A DNA stretch of 33,170 nucleotides from Cellvibrionales bacterium UBA1969 (GCA_002339085.1 DDDX01000064.1:4332-37501); one strand, 5' to 3'. Counted from the first letter of the stretch, positions 24,094-32,827 are shown. Translations and numbers: made by a program. The notes: generated from the sequence alone by a model not told the origin.

Positions 24094-26151
24094 ATGCTAA
24101 AAACTGGCTTAACAATCACCGCTTACCTGATTGCTACTGTTGTCATTACTCTAATGGGATTATATTTTTGGCTTCAGTCACAACTCGCCATAGTTGGGTC
24201 TACCGCCGATTTCGATGCACGCTATTTTACCCAGCAACCCGTAAAACCTAATTTCACCGCTAATGGTCGTGAAGACTGCGATGACAATAATGAAGAGCGA
24301 AACGCTTATTTTGGTGAATTGCACATTCATACGGCCATTTCGCACGATTCAAGTTCTTTTGGTAATGTCGCCTCACCAATAGATGCTTATCGATTTGCCC
24401 AAGGTGAACCCTTATCGATTCGATTGAAGTCAGACAACAGCGACACCAGCCATATCCCCGTCGTGCAATTAAGTCGACCACTCGACTTCGCCGCTATCAC
24501 AGACCATGCCGAAAACTTTGGTGAGACCCATCTCTGTTTAACCGATAATAATCCCGCTTACGACCAAGCAATCTGTAAAGTCTATCGCGGTGATATTAAA
24601 TTGCCCGTATCAGAAGTGATGCAACCTTTGATGCGTATGATGGCCTTAGTCATTTTTAGCAATAATCGCTCTGAAAAAATTTGCGGCCAAGACGGTCATC
24701 GCTGTATCACAGCAGCCATTGATCAATGGGATGAAGAGCAACGAGCTGCTGAACAGGCCTATGACCGCTCGTCAGATTGCCGCTTTACCAGCTTTGTCGC
24801 CTATGAATACAGCTTAGCCGCCGAACAAGCCAACCTGCACCGTAATATCATTTTCGCCAATGACACCGTACCACCAGTACCACTGAGTTCTAAAGACCAA
24901 ACGCAACCCGAAAAGCTTTGGCAATGGCTAAAAGATTACTGCATTGATTCCGGAACCGACTGCGATGCGATTTCGATCCCCCATAACAGTAATTGGAGCA
25001 GCGGCAGAATGTTTTACCCTTACTCGGCAGTCAAGGGTATTGACGACAGCGAACGACAACGCTTGTCACGGTTGCGACAACAAGTCGAACCGCTGGTAGA
25101 AATTATGCAGGTTAAAGGCGATTCTGAATGCCGTAATGGCTTGAGCAATGTGGTCGGTGGCTACGATGAATTATGCGATTTTGAAAAACTGCGCGAGCCC
25201 CAAGAGCCAACCGTCGATTGTGGCGACGAGATGGGTCGAGGCGGCATGTCACTGCAAGGCTGTATCTCACGTAATAGCTATGTCAGAACCGCATTAACAC
25301 AAGGCCTAAAGGAGGCTCAAAGCCTTGGGATAAATCCCTTTGAATTTGGCATCATTGCGGCCACTGATAATCATACCGGCGCCTCAGGCGCGGTGCGTGA
25401 AAATGCCTTTGTAGGCTCGACGGGCATGGATCGAAAAGCCGTAAACCGACTCGGCGGCCCCAAAATTGTACCCGGTGTCGCCAAGGGCGATAGCACGCGC
25501 TACAACCCCGGCGGCTTAGCTGGGATTTGGGCTGAAGAAAATTCGCGGCCTTCTCTATTTCGTGCCATGCGACGTAAGGAAACCTTTGGTACAAGCGGCC
25601 CGCGCATAAGACCTCGGTTATTTGCCGGCTGGGATTATCAACCCTCTATCTGTGACTCGCCCGATATGATTGATAAGGCCTATGCTAACGGTGTACCTAT
25701 GGGCGGCAAGCTGCTGGCTAAAAACAACATCAACAATGAGCAGCCACGATTGTTAATTAGCGCGCAAAAAGACCCCATCAATGACGCATCTAATTTACAA
25801 AAGCTGCAAATCATTAAAGGCTGGGTCGATGATCAAGGTCGACTCAATGAACATGTTTATGATGTTGCGGGAGATGCTGAAACAGTTGGCTCGGTGAATA
25901 CCCGCACCTGCGAACCATTGCAGTCAGGCTATGACCAACTGTGTGCAGTCTGGCAAGACCCGCAATTTGACCACGAATTAAACGCGGTTTATTACGGACG
26001 AGTGGTCGAAAATCCAAGCTGTCGCTGGAGCACCTATGATTGCCTGTCTTTACCGGCGGGCCAACAACCCTTGGCTTGCAGTAACCCGACGATTCCCAAA
26101 ACTATTCAAGAACGGGCTTGGACCTCGCCAATTTGGTATATAAACCAATAA
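24094..26151 (+). CDS. DUF3604 domain protein, membrane-anchored putative metal-dependent hydrolase
   Basis: A 685-residue protein with an N-terminal membrane helix or uncleaved signal (about 7-27) followed by a DUF3604 (PF12228) domain. The conserved metal-ligand-like motifs are in order: GELHIHTAISHD (74-85), AAITDHAENFGE (134-145), SIPHNSNWSSG and AATDNHTGASG, like PHP phosphoesterases. The RRKETFGTSGPRIRPRLFAGW block and a C-terminal segment beginning near TRTCEPLQ follow. Function is not established. I chose ATG 24094 because AAGGA lies 8 bases upstream; the in-frame ATG at 24085 overlaps it. The gene lies 177 bp after alkB on the same strand and may be co-regulated. Confidence 0.92.
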   Translation: MLKTGLTITAYLIATVVITLMGLYFWLQSQLAIVGSTADFDARYFTQQPVKPNFTANGREDCDDNNEERNAYFGELHIHTAISHDSSSFGNVASPIDAYRFAQGEPLSIRLKSDNSDTSHIPVVQLSRPLDFAAITDHAENFGETHLCLTDNNPAYDQAICKVYRGDIKLPVSEVMQPLMRMMALVIFSNNRSEKICGQDGHRCITAAIDQWDEEQRAAEQAYDRSSDCRFTSFVAYEYSLAAEQANLHRNIIFANDTVPPVPLSSKDQTQPEKLWQWLKDYCIDSGTDCDAISIPHNSNWSSGRMFYPYSAVKGIDDSERQRLSRLRQQVEPLVEIMQVKGDSECRNGLSNVVGGYDELCDFEKLREPQEPTVDCGDEMGRGGMSLQGCISRNSYVRTALTQGLKEAQSLGINPFEFGIIAATDNHTGASGAVRENAFVGSTGMDRKAVNRLGGPKIVPGVAKGDSTRYNPGGLAGIWAEENSRPSLFRAMRRKETFGTSGPRIRPRLFAGWDYQPSICDSPDMIDKAYANGVPMGGKLLAKNNINNEQPRLLISAQKDPINDASNLQKLQIIKGWVDDQGRLNEHVYDVAGDAETVGSVNTRTCEPLQSGYDQLCAVWQDPQFDHELNAVYYGRVVENPSCRWSTYDCLSLPAGQQPLACSNPTIPKTIQERAWTSPIWYINQ

Positions 26152-26201
26152 ATAGGCCAATAAAAAGTGATTAGCAAATTAACAATATCGCTTGATCGAT
26201 A

Positions 26202-27272
26202 TTACCGTAGACCTTCTAAAAAACCATAGAAGGCGGGTTTGGGTTTTAAATCGTCATCGTAAATGCAGGGCCAATCTTGCATTTTAAAAAACCGTCTTAT
26301 CCACGTATCGCGATCATTAAAGCCCCAAAAGGTAATCCCATACTGCTGGTCTTTTGGCACAATGTTTCGGTACATCTCAACCAACTGTCGATACTTAACC
26401 CGCTGCGCATGCAACATCTCATCGGTGACCGCGTCATGACGTTGAATGCCGCCGCCACGGCTGTCATCATGAGTATTAAAAATGATATCCACTTCGGATA
26501 AATGAATTTGCAAACCGGTCGCCGCGGCACGCCTTAAGGTCTCGGCAATCACCTCGTTAGGTATATCGATACGGATATGCATTTGAAAACCAATCCCTGA
26601 AATAGGTACACCACGAGTCATAAAGTCATCGACCATGGTCATCATGGTATTGAATTTTTCAAGATCGCGCTCAATATTAAAATCGTTGTAAAACAATATC
26701 GCGTCAGGGTCGGCCTCGTGAGCATAGCGGAACGCTTTTTCAATGTAGGCAATGCCTAATGTTTGATGCCAAATAGTATCTTCTCTAAAACCCGCTCCCT
26801 TCGTCACTAAGCCTTCATTCACCACATCCCAACCATCGACCACGCCTTTGTATCGACCGACATAGGTATGAATATACTCACGCATAAAACCATCGAGCCA
26901 TTCAGGGTTTTGCCGCGCCTTATCAACTAACCACTGCGGTGTCGATGAGTGCCAAATTAAATTATGTCCGAATAACCGCTGATCATGTTCTTGCGTGTAA
27001 GCCAATATCTTGTCAATGGGCCCCCAGTTATATCGCCCCTCTTCAGGCATTACCTTGTTCATTTTCATATCAAGGCCTGTGGTTAAGCTGTCAAAGTGAT
27101 GCTGTTGCAAACGAAGCGCTTGCGGGTCTTGGTAAAGATCATTGGGCCTTATTGATGAGCCAATGGGAAAATCGGCCACATCGCGCAACGATTCGACAGG
27201 CGGCTCAGGCGGTGACACACAGCCCAACAGAAGCAAGGTGATAAAAGCGACCAAAGACGATAGTTTGAGCAT
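26202..27272 (-). CDS. GH10 endo-1,4-beta-xylanase, lipoprotein
   Basis: A 356-residue glycoside hydrolase family 10 enzyme. The N-terminus is a lipoprotein signal with LLLGC at 14-18 and Cys18 as the lipidation site, so the enzyme is probably anchored in the outer membrane. The GH10 landmarks are GHNLIWHSSTPQWL (102-115), the acid/base Glu153 in DVVNEGLV, FYNDFNIE, GFQMHI and the nucleophile Glu260 in IHLSEVDI. WGFNDRDTWI is near the end. It cleaves internal bonds of xylan or similar beta-1,4-linked polymers. AAAGGGG lies about 5 bases before the ATG. It has no carbohydrate-binding module and no sugar transporter or other glycosidase beside it, which is unusual for a xylan utilisation gene. 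Confidence 0.93.
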   Translation of the reverse strand: MLKLSSLVAFITLLLLGCVSPPEPPVESLRDVADFPIGSSIRPNDLYQDPQALRLQQHHFDSLTTGLDMKMNKVMPEEGRYNWGPIDKILAYTQEHDQRLFGHNLIWHSSTPQWLVDKARQNPEWLDGFMREYIHTYVGRYKGVVDGWDVVNEGLVTKGAGFREDTIWHQTLGIAYIEKAFRYAHEADPDAILFYNDFNIERDLEKFNTMMTMVDDFMTRGVPISGIGFQMHIRIDIPNEVIAETLRRAAATGLQIHLSEVDIIFNTHDDSRGGGIQRHDAVTDEMLHAQRVKYRQLVEMYRNIVPKDQQYGITFWGFNDRDTWIRRFFKMQDWPCIYDDDLKPKPAFYGFLEGLR

Positions 27273-27420
27273 GAAAAACCCCTTTTTTTGATTAACAAAC
27301 AGCTGAGAAAACCATTATAAGTAGAAGACCAAAAAAAAAGGAACTGCAATTAGGTAACAACACGTAACAAAACTTACTGTTAGTGAATTTTGAAAAAAAC
27401 GTGAGTGTCAAATACCACGC

Positions 27421-28425
27421 TTAGCGACCTAACAGTTGACGAACAAATGCCTCACGTTGTTGATCGCTTAGCTGGCGCGCGGTGGTGTAGGTGATATGCG
27501 AATCCGCTTCCGCTGCTGACGATAACTGTATTCCCCACAGCGGGGCAATTTCATTAGGTATCAACGAATAGCGAACGTCGATAATACGCTGCGAATTGCT
27601 TGGATCTAAAGCAATATAGTCATTGGAAAACCAACGGAAGCGTTCGATATCGCGAGCCTGCTGTGAGTCTACATCTAGCCAGCTGAAATCCTGCGCGATA
27701 TCCAGTTTTTTTGCCCTATCGCCCGTGTAGTGCTTAACCTTAACTGCAACATGTACAGCATCAACATAGTAATATTGGGCAGTTTCATAGACTGTTTTCC
27801 AAAGCACGATATTACCAAAGCTGGGCTTGGCTTCGAGTCTGTCCGGCTGATGACCACGCGACATGGCCAATTCCCAGCCTGCCGTTATCGCTCGGTCACG
27901 CTGCATGGAACCGACCAGGGGATAAACCAGCGCCCAGACCAACGCTATTTGAGCAAAGCGCGCTTGTTTTTTTATGCCTGCCATTAATACCCCAGCTAGC
28001 AGGGGTAAGGTGTATAAGGGATCAATAACCGATATCATGTTCCAGGCAAAGCGCTCGCTGCTGAATGGCCACAGTAGCAGGGTTCCATAACTGGTACAGG
28101 CATCAAGCAATGCATGAGTCGCATAGCCCAACGTGGTATAAACGCAACTTGCCAACAACTTGATCCCAAGCCACTTACCCAACAAGTAATACAATAATAC
28201 CCCAACCATCACACCGCCAAAGGGAACAAAAAATAGCGAGTGAGTAAACTGACGATGGTACTCGAGAAAGAGTAATGGATCGGCATTTGATCGAATCAAG
28301 ACATCAAGGTCAGGCACCATACCGCCCAAAGCACCAAACAGCCCAGCTATAACTAGCTGTTGTTTATTGCGCGTTATTGCCTGAGGCAAGCTCGCACCTA
28401 ATACACCTTGAGTCACTGGATCCAT
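27421..28425 (-). CDS. YdjM-type membrane protein (PF04307, metal-dependent hydrolase-like)
   Basis: A 334-residue protein whose N-terminal half is a PF04307 domain: MDPVTQGVLGASL at the start, GMVPDLDVL (about 35-43), HRQFTHSLFF (57-66) and GYATHALLDACTSYGT (104-119), with the His and Asp residues conserved as in YdjM and YfhO. Four membrane helices lie at about 25-45, 68-90, 95-115 and 130-165. The C-terminal half (from about 180) is soluble. The family is annotated as a putative metal-dependent hydrolase; its substrate is unknown. It is on the same strand as the GH10 gene and 148 bp upstream of it. A tandem 29-bp repeat (28455-28512) lies just upstream of the start. Confidence 0.88.
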   Translation of the reverse strand: MDPVTQGVLGASLPQAITRNKQQLVIAGLFGALGGMVPDLDVLIRSNADPLLFLEYHRQFTHSLFFVPFGGVMVGVLLYYLLGKWLGIKLLASCVYTTLGYATHALLDACTSYGTLLLWPFSSERFAWNMISVIDPLYTLPLLAGVLMAGIKKQARFAQIALVWALVYPLVGSMQRDRAITAGWELAMSRGHQPDRLEAKPSFGNIVLWKTVYETAQYYYVDAVHVAVKVKHYTGDRAKKLDIAQDFSWLDVDSQQARDIERFRWFSNDYIALDPSNSQRIIDVRYSLIPNEIAPLWGIQLSSAAEADSHITYTTARQLSDQQREAFVRQLLGR

Positions 28426-28454
28426 ATCGAAATTACCGATCTAAAACTGATATG

Positions 28455-28512
28455 CAAGTTATCGCCTAGCCTGATTTAGGCATCAAGTTATCGCCTAGCC
28501 TGATTTAGGCAT
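28455..28512. repeat. Perfect tandem duplication of a 29-bp unit
   Basis: Two identical 29-bp units (28455-28483 and 28484-28512) stand head to tail, each containing GCCTA ... TAGGC arms around an 8-base loop, so each unit can form a small hairpin. The array begins 30 bases upstream of the PF04307 gene's start codon, in its promoter or leader. Confidence 0.93.
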
Positions 28513-28705
28513 ATAGACAAGCTCACATTAGATGTTTTTTGGGGCGCTTAGTATCGTGAATATAAAAACATCTCGAATCTATAATTAATAACTGCATATA
28601 AAATTTTTATTCAGTATATCTTTAATATAAACCAATCACAGGGATATTAGATATTACCAAACTAGGTTATTTATGGATTTAATTTTAGTTGGAAATTAAA
28701 ATGTC

Positions 28706-28882
28706 TTAACCATCTTGCTTAATGGCAAGGGTAGATTTCTTGAATTTGACTCCAATTAATTTGAGAAATAAATATATGCCCGTCATCAAAAAATTCCCGA
28801 TGTATGGGGTGGATATAATAATAACAATAAACAGACGAACTTGGGGGTGGATATCACTATTTAGACGTCGCGAAGTTAACAC
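28706..28882 (-). other. Possible small membrane ORF or C-terminal gene remnant
   Basis: A 58-codon frame runs from GTG 28882 to TAA 28706. Its product would have a basic start (SRRLNSD) and two hydrophobic stretches (VRLFIVIIIST and FLMTGIYLFL, with a Lys-rich end KFKKSTLAIKQDG). The amino-acid composition looks protein-like in an otherwise empty region, but the start has only a weak ribosome-binding site and no family is recognised. It could be the tail of a lost membrane protein from the adjacent island. Confidence 0.25.
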
Positions 28883-29005
28883 AATTTAGCCAGAATCATT
28901 CTTAGTTAAAACAGCTGCAGGAACTGCGCAGAAACACGCTCTGATAAAAGAAAGATGAAACTGAAGCTAGCTAGAAATAATAAAAACCGTATATGTCAAA
29001 AGTGG

Positions 29006-29053
29006 TTGGTACGACCGAGTGGATTCGAACCACCGACCCCCACCATGTCAAGG
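29006..29053 (-). repeat. 48-bp copy of the 3' part of tRNA-Val(GAC), att-like direct repeat
   Basis: Positions 29006-29053 are identical to 30638-30685. They carry the tRNA's CCA end, 3' acceptor strand, T arm, variable loop and anticodon loop up to the 5' anticodon stem, in the same orientation. The rest of the tRNA is not conserved, although TCGTATTTT at 29102-29110 again matches the sequence at the tRNA 5' end (30712-30720). It fits either an attachment-site duplication left by an island that inserted in the tRNA gene or a decayed second tRNA gene. Confidence 0.9.
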
Positions 29054-29274
29054 CATTGCCCTCTTCTGTAACACCCTAAAAAACTGGTCTTCCAGATAGC
29101 ATCGTATTTTTTACCTCAAAGCTAATCAAACAAAGAAGGCAAATTTTTGGTTTTATAGAAGTAGGTATTTTTCCACAAATAATGTAATAGACGACTAAGT
29201 ATGAAAAGTCACTAAATATTTCTTTGATATACTAGAAGTAAAATTGAAAAAGTTCTATATTAAGAGTATATATT

Positions 29275-30453
29275 TTGATCGATGCAGCCAAAATTACTGT
29301 GGTGGGTTCGGGATATGTTGGCATGTCGCTGGCTGTGCTTTTAGCCCAGTACAACTATGTAACCGTGTTAGATATTGATACCTCTCGGGTTGATAAGGTC
29401 AATGCTAAGCAGTCAACTGTGTTTGATAATGAAATAGAATCCTTTCTTGCTAAAAAAGAATTGAGCCTAATGGCGACCATTGATAAGCAAGTTGCATACA
29501 AAGATGCCCGCTTTATCGTTGTTGCGACTCCCACAAATTATAATCCTCATACCAATCGCTTTGATACCAGTTCTGTAGATGGTGTAGTGAATGATGCTCT
29601 AGCCCAAAATAAAGACGCTTTGGTGGTGATTAAATCCACTATACCTGTTGGGCACACTAAATATCTGCAGCAAAAGCACGACACAAATCGGATAATTTTT
29701 TCACCTGAATTTCTCCGAGAGGGACAGGCGCTCAAAGATAATCTTTATCCCTCGCGAATTATTGTCGGCAGCCAGTTGAAAGCGGCTAAAGATTTTGCAG
29801 ACCTGCTAGTTCAGAGCGCTAAGAAAGACGAGATAGAAATTCTTTTTATTCGATCAACAGAAGCTGAGGCCGTTAAGTTGTTTGCAAATACCTATCTTGC
29901 GATGCGGGTAGCATTTTTTAATGAGCTCGACTCTTATGCCTTAGCCCATGATTTAGATACCAAAAGTATAATTAACGGTGTGTGTTTGGATGAGCGAATA
30001 GGTGATGGTTACAACAATCCGTCCTTTGGTTATGGTGGTTACTGCCTACCAAAGGATACTAAGCAGCTTTTAGCTAACTATGATCGGGTGCCACAAAATC
30101 TTATTCAGGCAATTGTTTCTTCTAATGTCACCCGCAAAGATTTTATTGCTGAAGAAATCCTAAAGCTAAACCCACAAGTTGTCGGTTTTTATCGTCTAGT
30201 AATGAAAGAGGGTAGTGATAATTTCAGGTCATCCGCCATTCAAGGGATTATGAAGCGTATAAAAGCCAAGGGAATCGAGGTGGTAATCTATGAACCTTCA
30301 CTCCATGAAGACACATTTTTTGGTTCAAGAGTTATAGAGAATATTGGTGAATTTAAGCAATACAGCGATATTATAGTTGCTAATAGACGCAGTGATGCAC
30401 TTGAAGATGTTCATTCTAAATGTTTTTCTCGGGATCTCTTTCATGATAATTAA
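29275..30453 (+). CDS. ugd: UDP-glucose 6-dehydrogenase
   Basis: A 392-residue UDP-glucose/GDP-mannose dehydrogenase family enzyme. The NAD site GSGYVGMSLAVLLA is at 11-24 with Asp33-x-Asp35 after it; VVATPTN (82-88), KSTIPVG (120-126) and SPEFLREG (143-150) follow. The catalytic Cys257 lies in FGYGGYCLPKDT. The C-terminal sugar-nucleotide domain (about 300-390) is present. It oxidises UDP-glucose to UDP-glucuronate for capsule, O-antigen or lipid A sugar synthesis. The length fits the E. coli type (388). The start is TTG 29275 with AAGAG about 8 bases upstream; the ATG at 29200 upstream is closed at once. It stands alone, without polysaccharide genes, inside the tRNA-Val repeats and is more A+T-rich than its neighbours. 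Confidence 0.95.
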   Translation: MIDAAKITVVGSGYVGMSLAVLLAQYNYVTVLDIDTSRVDKVNAKQSTVFDNEIESFLAKKELSLMATIDKQVAYKDARFIVVATPTNYNPHTNRFDTSSVDGVVNDALAQNKDALVVIKSTIPVGHTKYLQQKHDTNRIIFSPEFLREGQALKDNLYPSRIIVGSQLKAAKDFADLLVQSAKKDEIEILFIRSTEAEAVKLFANTYLAMRVAFFNELDSYALAHDLDTKSIINGVCLDERIGDGYNNPSFGYGGYCLPKDTKQLLANYDRVPQNLIQAIVSSNVTRKDFIAEEILKLNPQVVGFYRLVMKEGSDNFRSSAIQGIMKRIKAKGIEVVIYEPSLHEDTFFGSRVIENIGEFKQYSDIIVANRRSDALEDVHSKCFSRDLFHDN

Positions 30454-30638
30454 TTTCTAGCTAGATTGCACTAAATATTATTACTATAACCTAAAGAATT
30501 CTACAGATTTTGTTGTCATAGTTTGGTTTAACTTGACCATTTATTCATCTGAGATAAAAAATTGCCTTTGGCAGAAAATCACTTTTTGTTGTGTAAAAAG
30601 TCCCGGCTAAATAGGTATCCAGAGCTTGAATAAATAAT

Positions 30639-30715
30639 TGGTACGACCGAGTGGATTCGAACCACCGACCCCCACCATGTCAAGGTGGTGCTCTAACCAA
30701 CTGAGCTACGGTCGT
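30639..30715 (-). tRNA. tRNA-Val, anticodon GAC
   Basis: A complete 77-base tRNA read on the minus strand. The acceptor stem pairs ACGACCG with CGGTCGT, and a D arm with GCTCAGTTGGTTAGAGC is present. The anticodon stem CCACC/GGTGG holds the loop TTGACAT (anticodon GAC), and the T arm contains GGTTCGAATCC. The discriminator is A and CCA is encoded. It reads GUC/GUU valine codons. Its 3' part is copied at 29006-29053. Confidence 0.96.
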
Positions 30716-30747
30716 ATTTTGCAAAGACGGTGCTTTTGCGGATGGCC

Positions 30748-30775
30748 ATTATACGGATACTGACGACGACTGCAA
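30748..30775 (-). promoter_or_regulatory. Sigma-70 promoter of tRNA-Val
   Basis: On the minus strand TTGCAG (-35, 30770-30775) and a perfect TATAAT (-10, 30748-30753) are spaced by 16 bp. The G+C-rich stretch after the -10 box (GGCCATCCGC) resembles the discriminator of stable-RNA promoters. Transcription would start near 30741, about 25 bases before the tRNA. Confidence 0.7.
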
Positions 30776-30802
30776 ACCGTGCAGTCCTAAGTTGATTTGG
30801 TC

Positions 30803-32827
30803 TTAACTGACAAAAGCTTGACTCTTTAATTGGGTGAGTTGGTCCCGAACAAAAGCAGCCTCTTCAAACTCTAAATCGCGCGAATGCTTGAACATCTTTT
30901 CTTCTAAAGCATTGATTTTTTTGGCTAATTCTTTAGGTGACAGGTCTTCGACGCTGTCAGCATACGACGCCATTGTAGGTTCAGCTACTTTGCGGCCTGG
31001 CCGCCCTTTCGCTTTCGCTGATCCCGCATATGCGCCGTCCATGATATCGGTCACTTCCTTTTGGATACTGGCGGGTTCGATGCCATTTTCTTGGTTAAAG
31101 GTCTGTTGTATCGCACGACGGCGGTCGGTTTCGTCGATCGCGCGCTGCATTGAACCGGTGATTTTATCGGCGTATAAAATCGCCTTGCCCTCTACGTTTC
31201 TGGCCGCACGACCAATGGTTTGAATCAGTGAGGTTTCAGAACGTAAAAAACCCTCTTTGTCAGCATCTAATATCGCGACTAGCGAAACCTCGGGAATATC
31301 CAAACCTTCTCGTAATAAATTAATACCGACCAGCACATCAAATTTTCCGAGTCGAAGGTCACGAATAATTTCAACCCGTTCAACCGTATCTATGTCAGAA
31401 TGTAAGTACCGCACTTTAATACGTTGTTCTTCAAAGTATTCCGTTAAGTCTTCGGACATACGCTTGGTGAGTGTAGTCACCAACACCCGCTCGCCTTTAA
31501 CGGTGCGCAATTTTATTTCTGACAACAGATCATCCACCTGCGTGGTCGCCGGGCGCACCTCTATCACTGGATCGAGTAAGCCAGTTGGCCTGACCACCTG
31601 CTCAACCACCGCCCCTGCTTTTTCAGCTTCATAGCGACTGGGCGTTGCCGAGACAAAAATGCACTGCGGCACCAGATTTTCCCATTCTTCAAAACGCAGC
31701 GGCCGGTTATCTAATGCCGAAGGTAAGCGAAAACCGTATTGCACTAAATTTTCTTTACGCGAACGATCACCTTTATACATGGCACCGATTTGTGGAATCG
31801 TCACATGTGATTCATCAACCACCACTAAGGCGTTATGCGGTAAATAATCGAATAAGGTCGGGGGTGGCTCGCCTTCCGTACGACCCGACAAGTGCCGCGA
31901 ATAATTTTCGATGCCCGTGCAAAAGCCCAACTCACGAATCAGCTCAAGGTCGTATTGGGTGCGTTGTGATAAGCGCTGCTCTTCAACGAGTTTATTTTGT
32001 TCTTTGAATTGGTCGAGACGGTCGTGCAATTCGACTTCAATTGCATCGACCGCTTTCAAAATTTTATCGCGCGGCGTCACATAATGCGATTTAGGATAAA
32101 TAGTATAACGCGGCAGTTTAGCCAGCACCTCACCGGTTAATGGGTCAAACAGGCTGAGTGATTCTAGCTCGTCATCAAATAAGTCGAGTCGAATGGCATC
32201 GTGCTCAGATTCTGCAGGAAAGATATCAATTACATCGCCTCGCACTCGAAAAGTACCCCGTGAAAAGTCAATATCATTGCGGGTGTACTGCAACTGCGCC
32301 AAACGGGTTAACACGTCTTTTTGGGTATAATGCTCGCCTTGGCGCAAATGTAAAACCATTTTCAAATAGGCCTCAGGATCACCCAGGCCGTAAATTGCCG
32401 ACACCGTGGCCACCACAATTGCATCAGGTCGCTCTAGTAAAGCCTTGGTCGCCGATAAGCGCATCTGCTCAATATGCTCGTTAATGGACGAGTCTTTTTC
32501 TATAAAGGTATCTGAGGCCGCGACATAGGCCTCTGGCTGATAATAGTCGTAGTAAGAGACAAAATACTCAACCGCGTTATCGGGAAAGAACTCACGGAAC
32601 TCACCATACAGCTGGGCCGCCAAGGTCTTATTATGCGCCATCACAATAGTAGGTCGCTGTAATTCAGCCACCACATTCGCAATGGTGAAGGTTTTCCCCG
32701 ATCCCGTCACCCCCAGCAAGGTCTGGCTGGCTAAACCGGCCTTAATACCGTTCACTAAACCCTCGATTGCTTTAGGCTGGTCGCCTGCCGGCTGATAAGG
32801 AGCTTTTACGGTAAATTCTGCACTCAT
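30803..32827 (-). CDS. uvrB: UvrABC excision nuclease subunit B
   Basis: A 674-residue UvrB, almost the length of E. coli UvrB (673). Walker A GVTGSGKTFTIANV is near residue 40, and the beta-hairpin YYDYYQPEAYV (about 93-103) inserts between the DNA strands. The DESHVT Walker B and the helicase motifs SATPSRYE, TKRMSEDLTEY and IGRAARN follow, with the UVR domain (KKINALEEKMF ... FEEAAFVRDQL) at the C-terminus. UvrB verifies damage delivered by UvrA and recruits UvrC in nucleotide excision repair. The frame is open to 32989, but the conserved start is ATG 32827 (MSAEFTVKAPYQPAGDQ). I see no LexA box upstream. It lies beside tRNA-Val and tRNA-Asn. Confidence 0.97.
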   Translation of the reverse strand: MSAEFTVKAPYQPAGDQPKAIEGLVNGIKAGLASQTLLGVTGSGKTFTIANVVAELQRPTIVMAHNKTLAAQLYGEFREFFPDNAVEYFVSYYDYYQPEAYVAASDTFIEKDSSINEHIEQMRLSATKALLERPDAIVVATVSAIYGLGDPEAYLKMVLHLRQGEHYTQKDVLTRLAQLQYTRNDIDFSRGTFRVRGDVIDIFPAESEHDAIRLDLFDDELESLSLFDPLTGEVLAKLPRYTIYPKSHYVTPRDKILKAVDAIEVELHDRLDQFKEQNKLVEEQRLSQRTQYDLELIRELGFCTGIENYSRHLSGRTEGEPPPTLFDYLPHNALVVVDESHVTIPQIGAMYKGDRSRKENLVQYGFRLPSALDNRPLRFEEWENLVPQCIFVSATPSRYEAEKAGAVVEQVVRPTGLLDPVIEVRPATTQVDDLLSEIKLRTVKGERVLVTTLTKRMSEDLTEYFEEQRIKVRYLHSDIDTVERVEIIRDLRLGKFDVLVGINLLREGLDIPEVSLVAILDADKEGFLRSETSLIQTIGRAARNVEGKAILYADKITGSMQRAIDETDRRRAIQQTFNQENGIEPASIQKEVTDIMDGAYAGSAKAKGRPGRKVAEPTMASYADSVEDLSPKELAKKINALEEKMFKHSRDLEFEEAAFVRDQLTQLKSQAFVS

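Larger units (their letters stand above)
28426..29274. other. 849-bp A+T-rich intergenic region
   Basis: Between the PF04307 gene and ugd the sequence is markedly A+T-rich and mostly non-coding. It holds a tandem 29-bp repeat (28455-28512), a 58-codon minus-strand frame (28706-28882), a 48-bp tRNA-Val copy (29006-29053) and the leader of ugd. I see no transposase or integrase fragment. Confidence 0.7.

Noticed and set aside
26184..26203. Inverted repeat AATATCG/CGATATT at the xylanase stop as a terminator
   Set aside because: The stem is short and A+T-rich and no T-run follows on either strand.
30581..30601. ACTTTTT/AAAAAGT hairpin between ugd and tRNA-Val as a terminator
   Set aside because: The stem is nearly all A/T and too weak; no G+C core.
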